36,297 bases of DNA from Thermodesulfovibrio sp. GTDB taxonomy: Bacteria; Nitrospirota; Thermodesulfovibrionia; Thermodesulfovibrionales; UBA6898. The stretch is taken from the NCBI GenBank assembly GCA_013824615.1, contig PNOC01000037.1, positions 1 to 36,297 on the forward strand. Reading direction: 5' to 3'. A model generated the notes under the pieces. It saw only the letters and a program-made list of their open reading frames with translations, ran no database searches and was not told the DNA's origin. Positions 15,878 to 24,653 of this stretch are shown here, piece by piece. The position numbers were made by a program, and so were the translations under genes. The first letter of the stretch is position 1. Each line of letters starts with the position of its first letter.

Positions 15878-16663
15878 TTACATCTTGTGACAGTTATCAC
15901 AGATCTCAAAGTCGGTATTTGCCTTGTACCGGAACAACTTTATCCAGTCCGAGCTGTGAGGATTGTGGCAGCTTCCGCAGTAAAACTTCTTGCCAGGACG
16001 CGCAGGGTCGGTGGCAGACTTCTTCTTTTTCAGCGGTAGACCAATGGGATGGCCAGCTGTTGAGAAACCGGAGACGGCATGAGGGGTCTTCCTCACCTGG
16101 GGGTGGCACTCAAAGCAGAGGCCCACTGCGTCCTGTTTAAGCAGCGCCATCTCCTCCGCAACATGCGGCTTATGACAGCCCAGGCAGATACCTCCGGCTA
16201 CCGGCATATGGATATTTTTCTTTGTAAATTCTTTTTTCTCATGGCAGTCATAACAAAGATCCGGCACCTTCTTCAGCAGCAGTTTTTCATGTGCAGACTT
16301 ATGCGGAGAGTGGCAGCCGGTGCAACTGCCGATGCCTACCGGCGCGTGTATCGACTTGCCGGCAAACTTGGCTTTATCATGACAGCCGAAACAGAGATCC
16401 GGCTGCTCGGCTGAAAGCCCTTTCGGGAACTTGTTTGTCTTTTTGTGCGGAATGTCGCTGGCATCAATACCGGGGTGGCAGGTGGGGCAGCCCATCTGGA
16501 CAGCAGCATGGACGACCTTCCCCTTCGAGAGTTCTTCGTGACAGGAGAGGCAGTCCGGGCCGGCAGCAGATACCCCCTGACTGTCAAGCTGGAATATCCC
16601 GGCGGCAATTATTAAAGCGGTGAGACAGACGAGAAAAAACACCCTGTTCTTTGCAAAAGGCAT
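15878..16663 (-). CDS. Nine-haem periplasmic c-type cytochrome
   Basis: A 261-residue exported cytochrome. Nine CxxCH sites can be read: CLSCH, CPTCH, CFGCH, CTGCH, CYDCH, CLGCH, CFECH, CGSCH and CDNCH (last residues). The spacing CFGCHDKAKF..CTGCHSPHKS, CYDCHEKKEF..CLGCHKPHV is the doubled-CXXCH repeat, about one haem per 28 residues, with histidines (IHAPVG, IHMPVAG) conserved between pairs as candidate distal ligands. I chose the ATG at 16663, which has GAGGAG at the right distance; the first ATG four codons earlier has no such site. The NHL gene starts 19 bases downstream. High haem density and small size suit a periplasmic electron shuttle. Confidence 0.95.
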   Translation of the reverse strand: MPFAKNRVFFLVCLTALIIAAGIFQLDSQGVSAAGPDCLSCHEELSKGKVVHAAVQMGCPTCHPGIDASDIPHKKTNKFPKGLSAEQPDLCFGCHDKAKFAGKSIHAPVGIGSCTGCHSPHKSAHEKLLLKKVPDLCYDCHEKKEFTKKNIHMPVAGGICLGCHKPHVAEEMALLKQDAVGLCFECHPQVRKTPHAVSGFSTAGHPIGLPLKKKKSATDPARPGKKFYCGSCHNPHSSDWIKLFRYKANTDFEICDNCHKM

Positions 16664-16753
16664 AGCGCTCCTCATTTTCTCAGCAGTATCTTCATCTTCA
16701 GCCTACTGTCCATTGTACATTTCTCATAAACTAACAAAACAGCCGGAATTCTG

Positions 16754-19720
16754 TCAATCGGCTTCAGAAGAACCGGCCTGCAGGACCCTGAATAGCATGC
16801 CCGGAACCGGCCCGGCAGAGACGAGTACCGGGTGTGTTGCCCAGCGTTTTCTCATCCGTCCGGTCTCTCCCTGTGCAAGGTTCCCTGCCATTTCGGCCGC
16901 CAGGAGATAGCGCAGTTCCGGCTCAGTCCTGGCCAGACCTCCATCTATCATAGCCCCTGCGGTCTGAACAATGCCGGCCGCATCTCGCCTTCCAAGGGCC
17001 TTAAAAAAGATCAGCCAGCTCGTATCTGTCTTTGTCATGGTTGCGGTGCAAGACCCTGATTCAAGACTTCGCCAGATTCTTTCCAACTCCTCAGGCCTCA
17101 GATTAGGCACCAACCGCAAGGCCGTATTGAAGAGCACGGAGGTCCTCATATCATCAGGGACCGCGGCGCAATCATAAAAAATCTGTCTGAGCGCAGCCGC
17201 CTGGGCTGAAAGCTCAGGGGAGCCGGCTTCAGGCCGGGATTTCTGAAGAATGAGGTCACGCAACTGCATGGCACGGTAGACCTCCAGGGAGTGTGGATAG
17301 AACGGTGTCGGGGTCACATGGGTATCGACAGCTTCCTGCTTCTGGCCCCCCAGCAGCTCGAGGATAGGGAGCGGTTCTGAGGCGAGCGAGAGCATCTCCC
17401 GGGCGTCAGCCTTCATAAATCTGGCCCGGGTTGCGTTCTGGTCCAGGACCGGATAGTAGTCTGAGTTGCCCTGGACAGGAAAGGTCTCTATGAATTTTCT
17501 GAGGACCCTGCTGTTGCCGACCATTCTGATCTGAATATCCTGAAGGTTTCTCATGCTGACCCTTTTAAGAAGCATATCCAGTTCAGGAGATGCGAATATC
17601 CCGGGACCAGGCTCAGGGACCTGCTGATTGGACGCAACAATCAGTATGTCGCCATAACTCGGGGCATAGACTACAAAATCAGCAAACTGTAAAGATACAG
17701 ACTTCAGGACTGACATGACCAGGGGCAGGTCGATCTCATAAAGCTGCATCCACTGGACAAAGAGACCTTTGTCATTAAGATACCGGCTGACCAGCCGGTA
17801 GAACTCCTCTGAAAAAAGACCTGAAACACCGCTCACCCATGGATTTGAAGGTTCCGAGATGATGATGTCATATTTTTTGTTATGCGCAGAGAAGTAGGTT
17901 TTTGCGTCTTCAATATAAATACTGCTGCGGGGGTCTGTAAAGGCACGATCAACAAAATTACCGAACTTTCTGGCCCCGTTCACCATCTCCCGCTCAATCT
18001 CGATGGTATCAACGCGTTCGAGCTGAGAAGAACCAAGCAGGGCATGTGTGGTCAGACCGGAGCCCAGTCCGATGTTCGCCGCTGTTTTGGCATTGGGATT
18101 CAGAGAAAGAGGGAGCGCCGCGGCAAAGACCATGGTAGCCTCGTCAATATGCCCCGCAGCATTCTCCCGCATATGGATTGAGGCGTCGGGTTTGCCGTTC
18201 GTCCGGATCTGCATGACCCCGCTGTTCTGCAGCACCATGCTGACTGTCGCTGTCTTGCCATCCTCGTGAAAGACAAGACGGCTGTTGTCTTGGGTGACTG
18301 TCCCGCCTTCACGGTACACGCCGGATGCCATTTTATAAGAGTCAAGTTCGACAAACAGCAGCACACCGGCTATCACCGCAAGAGAGAACGCAGTCACCGC
18401 TGCGGGAATCTTCTTCTGTGGATAACCGGCTGCAGGACTCCAGAGCAGGGCCAGGCCGAGCAATATATCCAGGCCTGCCCCGAACGCCAGCAGGCCTTTA
18501 AGTCCAAGCAGAGGGAGACCAAGATGTATTGCAAAAAAAACACCGGCAATGGCTCCTATCGTGTTAGCAGCATAGACAGCCCCGATACTCCGCTCCCCGA
18601 AGCCCCGCTGCAGAAGGATATACGTTATCAACGGCAGGGTCATCCCCGCACAAAACGCTGCCGGCAGCATAATGGCAGAAGCAAGAGCGTGACTTGAGAT
18701 ATTGAAGAGCGCATACCCTCCCTCTGTCTTGGCTATATTCTTCATGAGCCACTGCATGACCTCGAACGTACTGCCATAAAGGGGCAGGGTCAGCAGGGCC
18801 AAGACCCCCATAATGAGCTGAATGAAAAGGAGATACCGGAGCGGCTGCCCGATACGGTCTATCCGCTTCTGTATCCAGAGCCCCCCCAGGGCGAGTCCCA
18901 GAATAAAGGCGCTGAGCATCAGCTCAAAAGCATGGGTGGAGCTGCCCAGCACGAGACTGAGCATCCGTATCCAGCCGACCTCGTAGATAAAGGAGGCGGT
19001 CCCGGTGAGCAGCGAAACTGCCAGCAGGGCACGGTACAGGCCGCGGCCAGCCGGTACCTCCTCAGGCTTTGCAGACAATACCGGAGAGACCTGGGGCCCC
19101 TCTTTGGCTGACATATACCAGATGGCGGCCGCAATCGCTATATTCAGCATTCCGGCCAGCCGGATAGTCCCGGGCAGACCAGCCAGACTGACCAGCCAGA
19201 ACCCGCTGGCCACCACTCCGGCTGCGGCCCCAATGCTGTTGGCAAAATAAAGCAGCGCAAGAGATTTTCCCGGATCTTCAGGAAAACGTCTTAGGACTGC
19301 TCCGCTCATGAGCGGAAAGGTCATGCCAAGGAGAACCGTCTGGGGGAAAATGAGAGCAGAGGAAAGCAGCCACTTGTACGCATTGACTGTTGCCGGACTG
19401 CTTAAGGCAGGGATAGCCGTATTAAATGAAAAACTGACCGCCTTTTCAAAGACCTCGTGAAAAAGCAGGGCTGACAATCCGATCGCTCCCTCTGCCAGCG
19501 CATACCCGAGAAACAGATTCCTCCAGCGCCCCATATACCGGCTGCTGAGATACGAACCCAGCGCCATCCCGCCCATAAAGATGGCAAGGACAAGAGTCTG
19601 TGCATAGGCAGCATGCCCCAGGAACAGTTTGAGATAGTGGGTCCAGATTGATTCATAAATAAGCCCGGAGACGCCGGACAGAGAAAAAAAAAGGATAAGC
19701 ACCGGATAGCGCCGCGCCAT
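16754..19720 (-). CDS. Membrane-fused spermidine-synthase-like protein (MFS-like plus methyltransferase fold)
   Basis: A 988-residue protein. Residues 1 to about 455 form many hydrophobic helices with MFS/transporter-like repeats (GGMALGSYLSSRY, LLGMTFPLMSGAVLRR and, later, AGMTLPLITYILLQRGFG; ANSIGAAAGV and ANTIGAIAGV), suggesting an internal duplication. Residues about 520-750 form a spermidine-synthase-like Rossmann fold: NIGLGSGLTTHALLG at 549, the acidic TIEIE strand, DAKTYF, and SEPSNPWVSGVSGLFSEEFY. The DxxDPxGP catalytic loop of true spermidine synthases is replaced by SEPSNPW, as usual in these fusions, so polyamine synthesis should not be assumed. The C-terminal 200 residues are soluble and helical. 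It lies 63 bases after the unknown lipoprotein and 90 before the nine-haem cytochrome gene, probably in one operon. Confidence 0.88.
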   Translation of the reverse strand: MARRYPVLILFFSLSGVSGLIYESIWTHYLKLFLGHAAYAQTLVLAIFMGGMALGSYLSSRYMGRWRNLFLGYALAEGAIGLSALLFHEVFEKAVSFSFNTAIPALSSPATVNAYKWLLSSALIFPQTVLLGMTFPLMSGAVLRRFPEDPGKSLALLYFANSIGAAAGVVASGFWLVSLAGLPGTIRLAGMLNIAIAAAIWYMSAKEGPQVSPVLSAKPEEVPAGRGLYRALLAVSLLTGTASFIYEVGWIRMLSLVLGSSTHAFELMLSAFILGLALGGLWIQKRIDRIGQPLRYLLFIQLIMGVLALLTLPLYGSTFEVMQWLMKNIAKTEGGYALFNISSHALASAIMLPAAFCAGMTLPLITYILLQRGFGERSIGAVYAANTIGAIAGVFFAIHLGLPLLGLKGLLAFGAGLDILLGLALLWSPAAGYPQKKIPAAVTAFSLAVIAGVLLFVELDSYKMASGVYREGGTVTQDNSRLVFHEDGKTATVSMVLQNSGVMQIRTNGKPDASIHMRENAAGHIDEATMVFAAALPLSLNPNAKTAANIGLGSGLTTHALLGSSQLERVDTIEIEREMVNGARKFGNFVDRAFTDPRSSIYIEDAKTYFSAHNKKYDIIISEPSNPWVSGVSGLFSEEFYRLVSRYLNDKGLFVQWMQLYEIDLPLVMSVLKSVSLQFADFVVYAPSYGDILIVASNQQVPEPGPGIFASPELDMLLKRVSMRNLQDIQIRMVGNSRVLRKFIETFPVQGNSDYYPVLDQNATRARFMKADAREMLSLASEPLPILELLGGQKQEAVDTHVTPTPFYPHSLEVYRAMQLRDLILQKSRPEAGSPELSAQAAALRQIFYDCAAVPDDMRTSVLFNTALRLVPNLRPEELERIWRSLESGSCTATMTKTDTSWLIFFKALGRRDAAGIVQTAGAMIDGGLARTEPELRYLLAAEMAGNLAQGETGRMRKRWATHPVLVSAGPVPGMLFRVLQAGSSEAD

Positions 19721-19783
19721 CAGGCCCCACCACCCGGAAAGCAGGAAAAAACAGGCAGGCAGATACAGGGAAGCAGCCCCTGA

Positions 19784-20788
19784 TTATTTCGCATCACGAC
19801 TGAGGTTTTTCACCGGCTGGTCCGGTTTCTGCGTCTTCAGATTCTTTTTTTCAGCAGCTGCAGAGAATTTTTCAAGATCAAGGGTACCGTCAGAGCGCAG
19901 CAGGGCAGAGGCATCATCAGAGGTGACATCTGCCGGAGACCAGGCGGAAATCTCGGGAACAAGATAGAGATTGTCCGGGGGATAGCCATCGCAGATGTCT
20001 TTCCAGAATTCCCCTACGCACCGGCCCAGATAGCCACCACCGACAAGCACCTTGCGGGGACTGACCGCGGCCAGGAATTTAAGCAGCCTTTTTTTGTCGG
20101 CAGGCTTCAGTCCACCGGAAGTGGTCCGCCTTGAGAACAGATACAGCACTGATTCCGACTCGTTCGTAACTTCATTGATATACCGCATGTATTCATCGCG
20201 GCCGTCCCCGTAGCGATAGGAAGAGGCCTCGCCATAGTCCCCGGGAAGCACCAGCAGCACCAGTTTCTTTGCTGTTGACGCGTATTCAAGGAAATCCCTG
20301 AGCATCCTTTCCTGGGCCTGCATCAGCCTGCCTTTACTCGAAAAAACCTGACTCTGGAGAAATTGCTGCAGGGCATTGAGCTGCGCCTCTCCGGGAAACG
20401 GTTCCAGAAAGGAGCTGCTCTCGGCATCAAAGAAGGCATAATAGGCAGGGTGTATTATCACATACAGATCTCCCTGGTCCAGATAGTTGCGGTAGGCAGC
20501 ATAGTCGCGTTCGTCGAGATCGGCAAGCTCTTTTATCAGAAATCGTCTGTAGGCAGATGCACGCCAGGTTGTGTTCGCCTCCAACGTCGCATTGCGCTGT
20601 TTAATGGCATCAAGAACCTGCGCGACCTCTTCCCCTTCAGGGGGCTTAATCACCGAGGCAAGCATGAACGTCGTATCAGCAATCACCGTAGCCTGCTTTG
20701 CACAGCCACCGAACAGAAAGATTGAGATTGTTACTATTGCTGCCATTGCAGTAATGGATACCTTCATACCCGGATGTTCCACGCTCAC
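19784..20788 (-). CDS. Lipoprotein of unknown alpha/beta family (copy A)
   Basis: I do not recognise the family. A 334-residue protein with lipobox GGC (Cys29). It starts with GTG in a four-base GTGA overlap with the TPR gene; an ATG seven codons later is an alternative start. It is 40-50 % identical by eye to the protein at 27012. Shared blocks are VIIHPAYYAFF, RDFLEYASTAKKLVLLVLP, YINEVTNESESVLYLFSR, LLKFLAAVSPRKVLVGGGYLGRC and LYLVPEISAWSPAD. Strand-helix alternation with Gly-rich loops suggests a Rossmann-like enzyme or binding domain on the periplasmic side of a membrane. His and Cys in the IHPAYY and GGGYxGRC blocks are invariant between copies and are candidate functional residues. Confidence 0.88.
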   Translation of the reverse strand: MSVEHPGMKVSITAMAAIVTISIFLFGGCAKQATVIADTTFMLASVIKPPEGEEVAQVLDAIKQRNATLEANTTWRASAYRRFLIKELADLDERDYAAYRNYLDQGDLYVIIHPAYYAFFDAESSSFLEPFPGEAQLNALQQFLQSQVFSSKGRLMQAQERMLRDFLEYASTAKKLVLLVLPGDYGEASSYRYGDGRDEYMRYINEVTNESESVLYLFSRRTTSGGLKPADKKRLLKFLAAVSPRKVLVGGGYLGRCVGEFWKDICDGYPPDNLYLVPEISAWSPADVTSDDASALLRSDGTLDLEKFSAAAEKKNLKTQKPDQPVKNLSRDAK

Positions 20789-21786
20789 CTGGCGACCTGT
20801 CCCTTCGGATATTTCATGGAAGGATGCCCCTGCAGATACTGTTCGAGCTGCTCAATCTCATCCTCCACTGCCCGTTGTGAGGCGACGGTGCTGAAAACAA
20901 CTTTTGTACCGTATTCGAGATAGAGCCTGAAAGAATCGATCGCCTTCTGCACCATGTCTTTCCGGAGATAGGTGCGCGCAACATTATAGTGTGCCTTTGC
21001 AAAAGAAGGGTCCAGTTCAACCGCTTTCTTGTATGCCAGAAAAGCCTCCTCAATCGCCTCTTCATGGGTATAGGCATTGCCGATATTATAGTAAAAACCC
21101 GGCTGGTCCGGCATCAGTTCTATGGCCTTTTTGTACTCGTCGATCGCATAGCGGTAAAAATGTCTCTCTTTATAGGAATAGCCGAGATTATTGTGTGCCA
21201 ACGCCGACAGGGGATTCAGTCTGATCGCCTGTCTATAGGCCTTGGCCGCATCATCGAATATTTCAGCCTCTTCATAGATGGTTCCGAGGACAAACCAGGC
21301 CCAAAAGTTATCGGGGTCCCTCTCAACCGCATTTTTAGCATATATTAGTGCCTGCCCCGTATTGATCTGCCGCAGTATCTCCCCCAGGGCAGTCAAAACC
21401 CTGGCGTTTTCGCCGGCTTTGTCGGTAGTCTTATCAAGCATGGCCACAAGCTTCTCCGCCGCCCCGGAGCGCCTGCCTTCCCTGGCCGCAAGGAGCAGGG
21501 AGAGTACGGTTGCCTCATGATTTTCCCCGTGTTTTTGAATAACGGTCAGAGCCTCCTCAGCCTTCTTAAATTGTCCCGCCCGATAACACGCCGAGGCATA
21601 TGCTCCTATAGCGTCGACCGGAAGCTGGTCCATAGCTGTCTGTTCGTATGCAGCGATGGTCTTGTCCCAATCTCCAATCAAGAAGAACCTCTGTGCATCC
21701 TCAAGCGGCGATGCAAGGCTCTGTCCGCATAAGACAAATAACAACGCGACACCCAACAAAACTATTCCACCATCCCGCCGTATCAT
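20785..21786 (-). CDS. Exported TPR-repeat protein
   Basis: A 333-residue protein with a signal peptide (cleavage after SLAS, residue 26). At least six TPR units are visible: the best are WAWFVLGTIYEEAEIFDDAAKAYRQ, ALAHNNLGYSYKERHFYRYAIDEYKK and FAKAHYNVARTYLRKDMVQKAIDSF. TPR superhelices bind peptides or proteins, so this is probably a periplasmic assembly scaffold. Its start overlaps the stop of the GT-C-like gene (ATGA) and its stop overlaps the start of the lipoprotein gene (GTGA), so the three products are made together and are likely partners. Confidence 0.92.
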   Translation of the reverse strand: MIRRDGGIVLLGVALLFVLCGQSLASPLEDAQRFFLIGDWDKTIAAYEQTAMDQLPVDAIGAYASACYRAGQFKKAEEALTVIQKHGENHEATVLSLLLAAREGRRSGAAEKLVAMLDKTTDKAGENARVLTALGEILRQINTGQALIYAKNAVERDPDNFWAWFVLGTIYEEAEIFDDAAKAYRQAIRLNPLSALAHNNLGYSYKERHFYRYAIDEYKKAIELMPDQPGFYYNIGNAYTHEEAIEEAFLAYKKAVELDPSFAKAHYNVARTYLRKDMVQKAIDSFRLYLEYGTKVVFSTVASQRAVEDEIEQLEQYLQGHPSMKYPKGQVAR

Positions 21787-23378
21787 GATTTATTGTGTTG
21801 TCTCTCAATCATCAGATTAATCTGCTCCCTAACCAGGCTTTTCGGAATTGAATATGCTTTCACGACCGGCTCGTTGTCAACCACGTTCCTAACAAATACT
21901 AATGTATAATTGTCCAAAAATACCGGTACCCATTCACTGTCATCCAGCAGTACCGTGACCAGAGGAATTACTTTGTCAGTATTTGAGAAAAAATACCGCG
22001 TAATAATATATTTTACTGCATAGGCATCGAGTGTTGATTTCCACAAAGGTTTCCCCATAATCTCAACCGCGTTAGCACCATCAATATCATTGGTCTGTAA
22101 AAAAACATGCTCACTAAGGACCCTTCCATCGATAAAAACTCTCCTCCCGGGAGAGCACCGCCATATCAGATAGCCTCCATAGTCGTAATAATTGTACATA
22201 TTCCCCTGAAGGTTGTTATTAACAACAAACTCGGCAGCTGACAAAGGAAAACTATCAGCATCAATAAACTGGCCTGCCATAAATGCTTTCAAATTTTCAC
22301 GGCCGTTCCAGGCAAAAAAAGCAGCAGAAATAATAGCCAAAGACAGAACAAACGACCTGATAATTGTCGGGTATTTCGTTCCCGAGCAATATCTTCCCAG
22401 GGACGGCAGCGCCGCAATGAGAAAAAAAGGTATATAGCGAACCTGATAAAAAGAGAAATATCCGGTCCCAGCAAGAATGAGCCCTGCTGAAATATCGGCC
22501 CTGTCAATTCTCCGCAAAAAACCCGCCACAGCCGAAATTCCCAGTAACCAATATAGAATGACCGCATATTCTCTTTGCTCCGCAAAGTAATCCATCGTTG
22601 ATACATAGTCAGTAATAAAGCTGGCATGGGTCAGAGACATTTTGAAATACTCAATCACAACGTGATATGAGTTCGGATTAATCAGAGAAAAAATCAACCC
22701 GGAACTACAAGCCATGAAAAGCCCATTATATACTTCTTTTTTGAGAGGCCTAAACAAAGGATGAATGAACTTTATCCCCTCTGCAATCGGATATAAGATA
22801 AGAATCCCCTGCCCAATAATAAATCCGGCATGAAGGTTCGCCCAGACAAGCATGAGCAGCGAGACCATAATGACGACCGAATACGACGGGCGCGTCTCCG
22901 AGCGCGTAATCTTCTCAAGCATAAACAGAAGGATAGAGAAACCAAGGAACGAAAATACCTGTGGTCTTTCTAACGGATACATTCTAAGAACTACGATAGA
23001 AAATATCATGAGCAATCCGGCGAAGACAACATGATCTCCATGCTCTCGTTTTGCCATGAAATAGAGAAGACCGGCAAAAAGAATACAGCGCATGACGAAA
23101 ATTCCCGGCAAACCGCCCACGCTGTAAAAAAAATAATAGATTGCCTGACTGAACCAGTAGGAACTCAAAATAATCTGCTCTCTCATGGAAAAGCTGGGAG
23201 GTGTGGTGTAGGAAAAAATATCTTTTAGTGGAAGCGCATTATTCTCCCATATCCATTGCCCTGTTTTAAGGTGCCAGAAAAAATCAAGATCAGCGATTGG
23301 CCTCAATAGATAGGGCAATGACGCGCAAACAAGAATCAGGGCAAGCAATGCCGGTTTATATCGTGTAATGTGTATCAT
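21783..23378 (-). CDS. Polytopic membrane protein, GT-C glycosyltransferase-like (copy A)
   Basis: A 531-residue protein with about ten or more hydrophobic helices. After the first helix comes RPIADLDFFWHLKTGQW, where an acidic DLD sits in the first external loop, as the catalytic acidic motif does in GT-C enzymes (PMT, ArnT, STT3). The same block with DIFSYTTPP recurs in the paralogue at 25398. The C-terminal soluble part (from about 380) shares NMYNYYDYGGYLIWR, VFIDGRVLSEH and YSIPKSLVREQINL with it. GT-C enzymes use lipid-linked sugars on the outer side of the membrane; this assignment is inference from topology and motif, and a transport or polymerase role is possible. It heads a tightly coupled operon with the TPR and lipoprotein genes. 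Confidence 0.78.
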   Translation of the reverse strand: MIHITRYKPALLALILVCASLPYLLRPIADLDFFWHLKTGQWIWENNALPLKDIFSYTTPPSFSMREQIILSSYWFSQAIYYFFYSVGGLPGIFVMRCILFAGLLYFMAKREHGDHVVFAGLLMIFSIVVLRMYPLERPQVFSFLGFSILLFMLEKITRSETRPSYSVVIMVSLLMLVWANLHAGFIIGQGILILYPIAEGIKFIHPLFRPLKKEVYNGLFMACSSGLIFSLINPNSYHVVIEYFKMSLTHASFITDYVSTMDYFAEQREYAVILYWLLGISAVAGFLRRIDRADISAGLILAGTGYFSFYQVRYIPFFLIAALPSLGRYCSGTKYPTIIRSFVLSLAIISAAFFAWNGRENLKAFMAGQFIDADSFPLSAAEFVVNNNLQGNMYNYYDYGGYLIWRCSPGRRVFIDGRVLSEHVFLQTNDIDGANAVEIMGKPLWKSTLDAYAVKYIITRYFFSNTDKVIPLVTVLLDDSEWVPVFLDNYTLVFVRNVVDNEPVVKAYSIPKSLVREQINLMIERQHNKS

Positions 23379-23523
23379 AGCACATGCTCACAACACCGCG
23401 ATCAAATGACCCTCCGAGCCGCAAATTCGCAGACAGCACTCTGCCCTCCGGCAGACAGCTTTGCACTGAGTCCTTCGTACGGGCGGAAGGAATACCGCCG
23501 TATAGAATAAATAATCGCCCATA
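23356..23523 (-). CDS. Candidate small protein (55 aa) in the gap before the GT-C-like gene
   Basis: An ATG at 23523 follows GGAG with five bases between. It opens 55 codons (MGRLFILYGGIPSARTKDSV..., ending in THYTI) and overlaps the start of the GT-C-like gene by 23 bases. It has no recognised domain. The central part is also strongly structured at the nucleotide level, so it may instead be a noncoding repeat or RNA element. If translated, it could couple ribosomes to the gene downstream. Confidence 0.35.
   Translation of the reverse strand, partial: YGRLFILYGGIPSARTKDSVQSCLPEGRVLSANLRLGGSFDRGVVSMCYDTHYTI
23421..23502 (-). other. Structured element: two hairpins in the 203-bp gap
   Basis: TACGGGCGG (23478-23486) pairs with CCGCCGTA (23495-23502), allowing one bulge. 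GCAAA (23421-23425) pairs with TTTGC (23460-23464) and encloses the stem CTGCC/GGCAG (23441-23454). GCAGACAGC is repeated directly at 23429 and 23451. No T run follows, so it is not an intrinsic terminator. It does not fit a GEMM or cobalamin riboswitch core. Confidence 0.4.
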
Positions 23524-23581
23524 CACACTCCTAAAACAAATCGCTTAGATATTATTCATCAATTCAACACCTGCAGGCGTA

Positions 23582-24601
23582 TCAATGTTCTATGGTGTTT
23601 CTTAGATACTGGAATATCTGAATTCTGGTATTAATCTGATCAACCACATAAATCTTGTCGTTTTCATCTATGAATATGGATGAGGGCAGCTGAAATTCGG
23701 CAGGCCCGGCCCCGTTTGAGCCAACTGCCAGCAGATTGTTGCCGTCAAAATCAAGGATCTGAAAGTTTCCAAAAGCAGCGTCAAGCACATAAATATGCCC
23801 TTCTGAATCCAGCGCAACGCCTTTGGGACGTGCGTAATTTCCGGCTGAACTCCCGACGCTGCCAAGGGCTTTGATAAAGCCGCCTTGCGCATCAAAGATC
23901 TGCAGCCTGAAATTTCCTGAATCCACGACATAAATCCGGCCGCTTTTGTCGACAGCCACTCCATAGGGAATATTGAACTCTCCGTTGCCCTTTCCCCGTT
24001 TGCCGAATTGCCGCAGCAGCCGGCCTGAAAAATCATAAATAAACACTGCGTGTTTCCTGGCATCAGAGACAATCAGGCGTTTCTGCGCTGCATCGAGCGC
24101 CATGCCCGCCACGGTATCAACCTCTCCGCTTCCGAAATCCCTGATAAATTTTCCTGAAAGATCGTAATGGAATATCTTCTTGCCGGCAGTATCCGCGACA
24201 AAAAATCTGTCCTCTGCCACGGCGATACCTGAAGGGAGGCGCAACTGATTCAGGCCGAGTATGCTGAAATTTCCGGTCTCAAAATCAAACACAAAAACGC
24301 CCCCGATGTCAGTCACATAGAGTTTATTTCGGCTGTAGGCGACCCCATAAGGCTTGATAAACTTAATCTCGCCCCCTTCCCCGAATAAGAAGCTGGACAT
24401 AATTCTGCCCCCGTCCTGCTTCTGCACATCCTTGCTGCCGACTATCATGTCAACAAATTTGATCCGTGGTTTTTCCGGAGGCAGGGGCCAGTAAATTTCC
24501 GGAGGAATTTCTGCGATCTTCTGAGCACAGGCAGACAGCAGCAGACCTGAAACCAGTGCAGCCAGAAAAAGAAAAAAGCTCAGCTGAAATTTGCTACTCA
24601 T
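23582..24601 (-). CDS. NHL-repeat six-bladed propeller lipoprotein (paralogue 3)
   Basis: A 339-residue lipoprotein; the ATG at 24601 gives a signal peptide ending in LSAC (Cys25). An in-frame TTG five codons upstream is less likely; no strong ribosome binding site is seen for either. The post-lipobox segment IYWPLPPEKPRIKFV matches the propellers at 14827 and 8010. NHL blades include KPYGVAYSRNKLYVTD, LPSGIAVAEDRFFVAD, IPYGVAVDKSGRIYVVD and RPKGVALDSEGHIYVLD. Unlike the other two it has no tetrahaem cytochrome directly next to it; its neighbours are a small lipoprotein gene upstream and the GT-C-like gene downstream. It may therefore dock the modification machinery to cytochromes (inference). 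Confidence 0.92.
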   Translation of the reverse strand: MSSKFQLSFFLFLAALVSGLLLSACAQKIAEIPPEIYWPLPPEKPRIKFVDMIVGSKDVQKQDGGRIMSSFLFGEGGEIKFIKPYGVAYSRNKLYVTDIGGVFVFDFETGNFSILGLNQLRLPSGIAVAEDRFFVADTAGKKIFHYDLSGKFIRDFGSGEVDTVAGMALDAAQKRLIVSDARKHAVFIYDFSGRLLRQFGKRGKGNGEFNIPYGVAVDKSGRIYVVDSGNFRLQIFDAQGGFIKALGSVGSSAGNYARPKGVALDSEGHIYVLDAAFGNFQILDFDGNNLLAVGSNGAGPAEFQLPSSIFIDENDKIYVVDQINTRIQIFQYLRNTIEH

Positions 24602-24653
24602 GGCGTATGCTAACAAAATCGGACAAAAACTGACAAGACGAAGGAGAAGTCAA

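Noticed and set aside
16754-19720. True spermidine synthase
   Set aside because: The catalytic DxxDPxGP loop is replaced by SEPSNPW and the protein carries a large membrane domain.
23388-23523. Possible GEMM (cyclic dinucleotide) riboswitch, because such switches control cytochrome genes in Geobacter
   Set aside because: A GCAAAGC string is present, but the CCGG box is displaced by six bases and the remaining core is missing. No GEMM-like core was seen upstream of the other cytochrome genes either.
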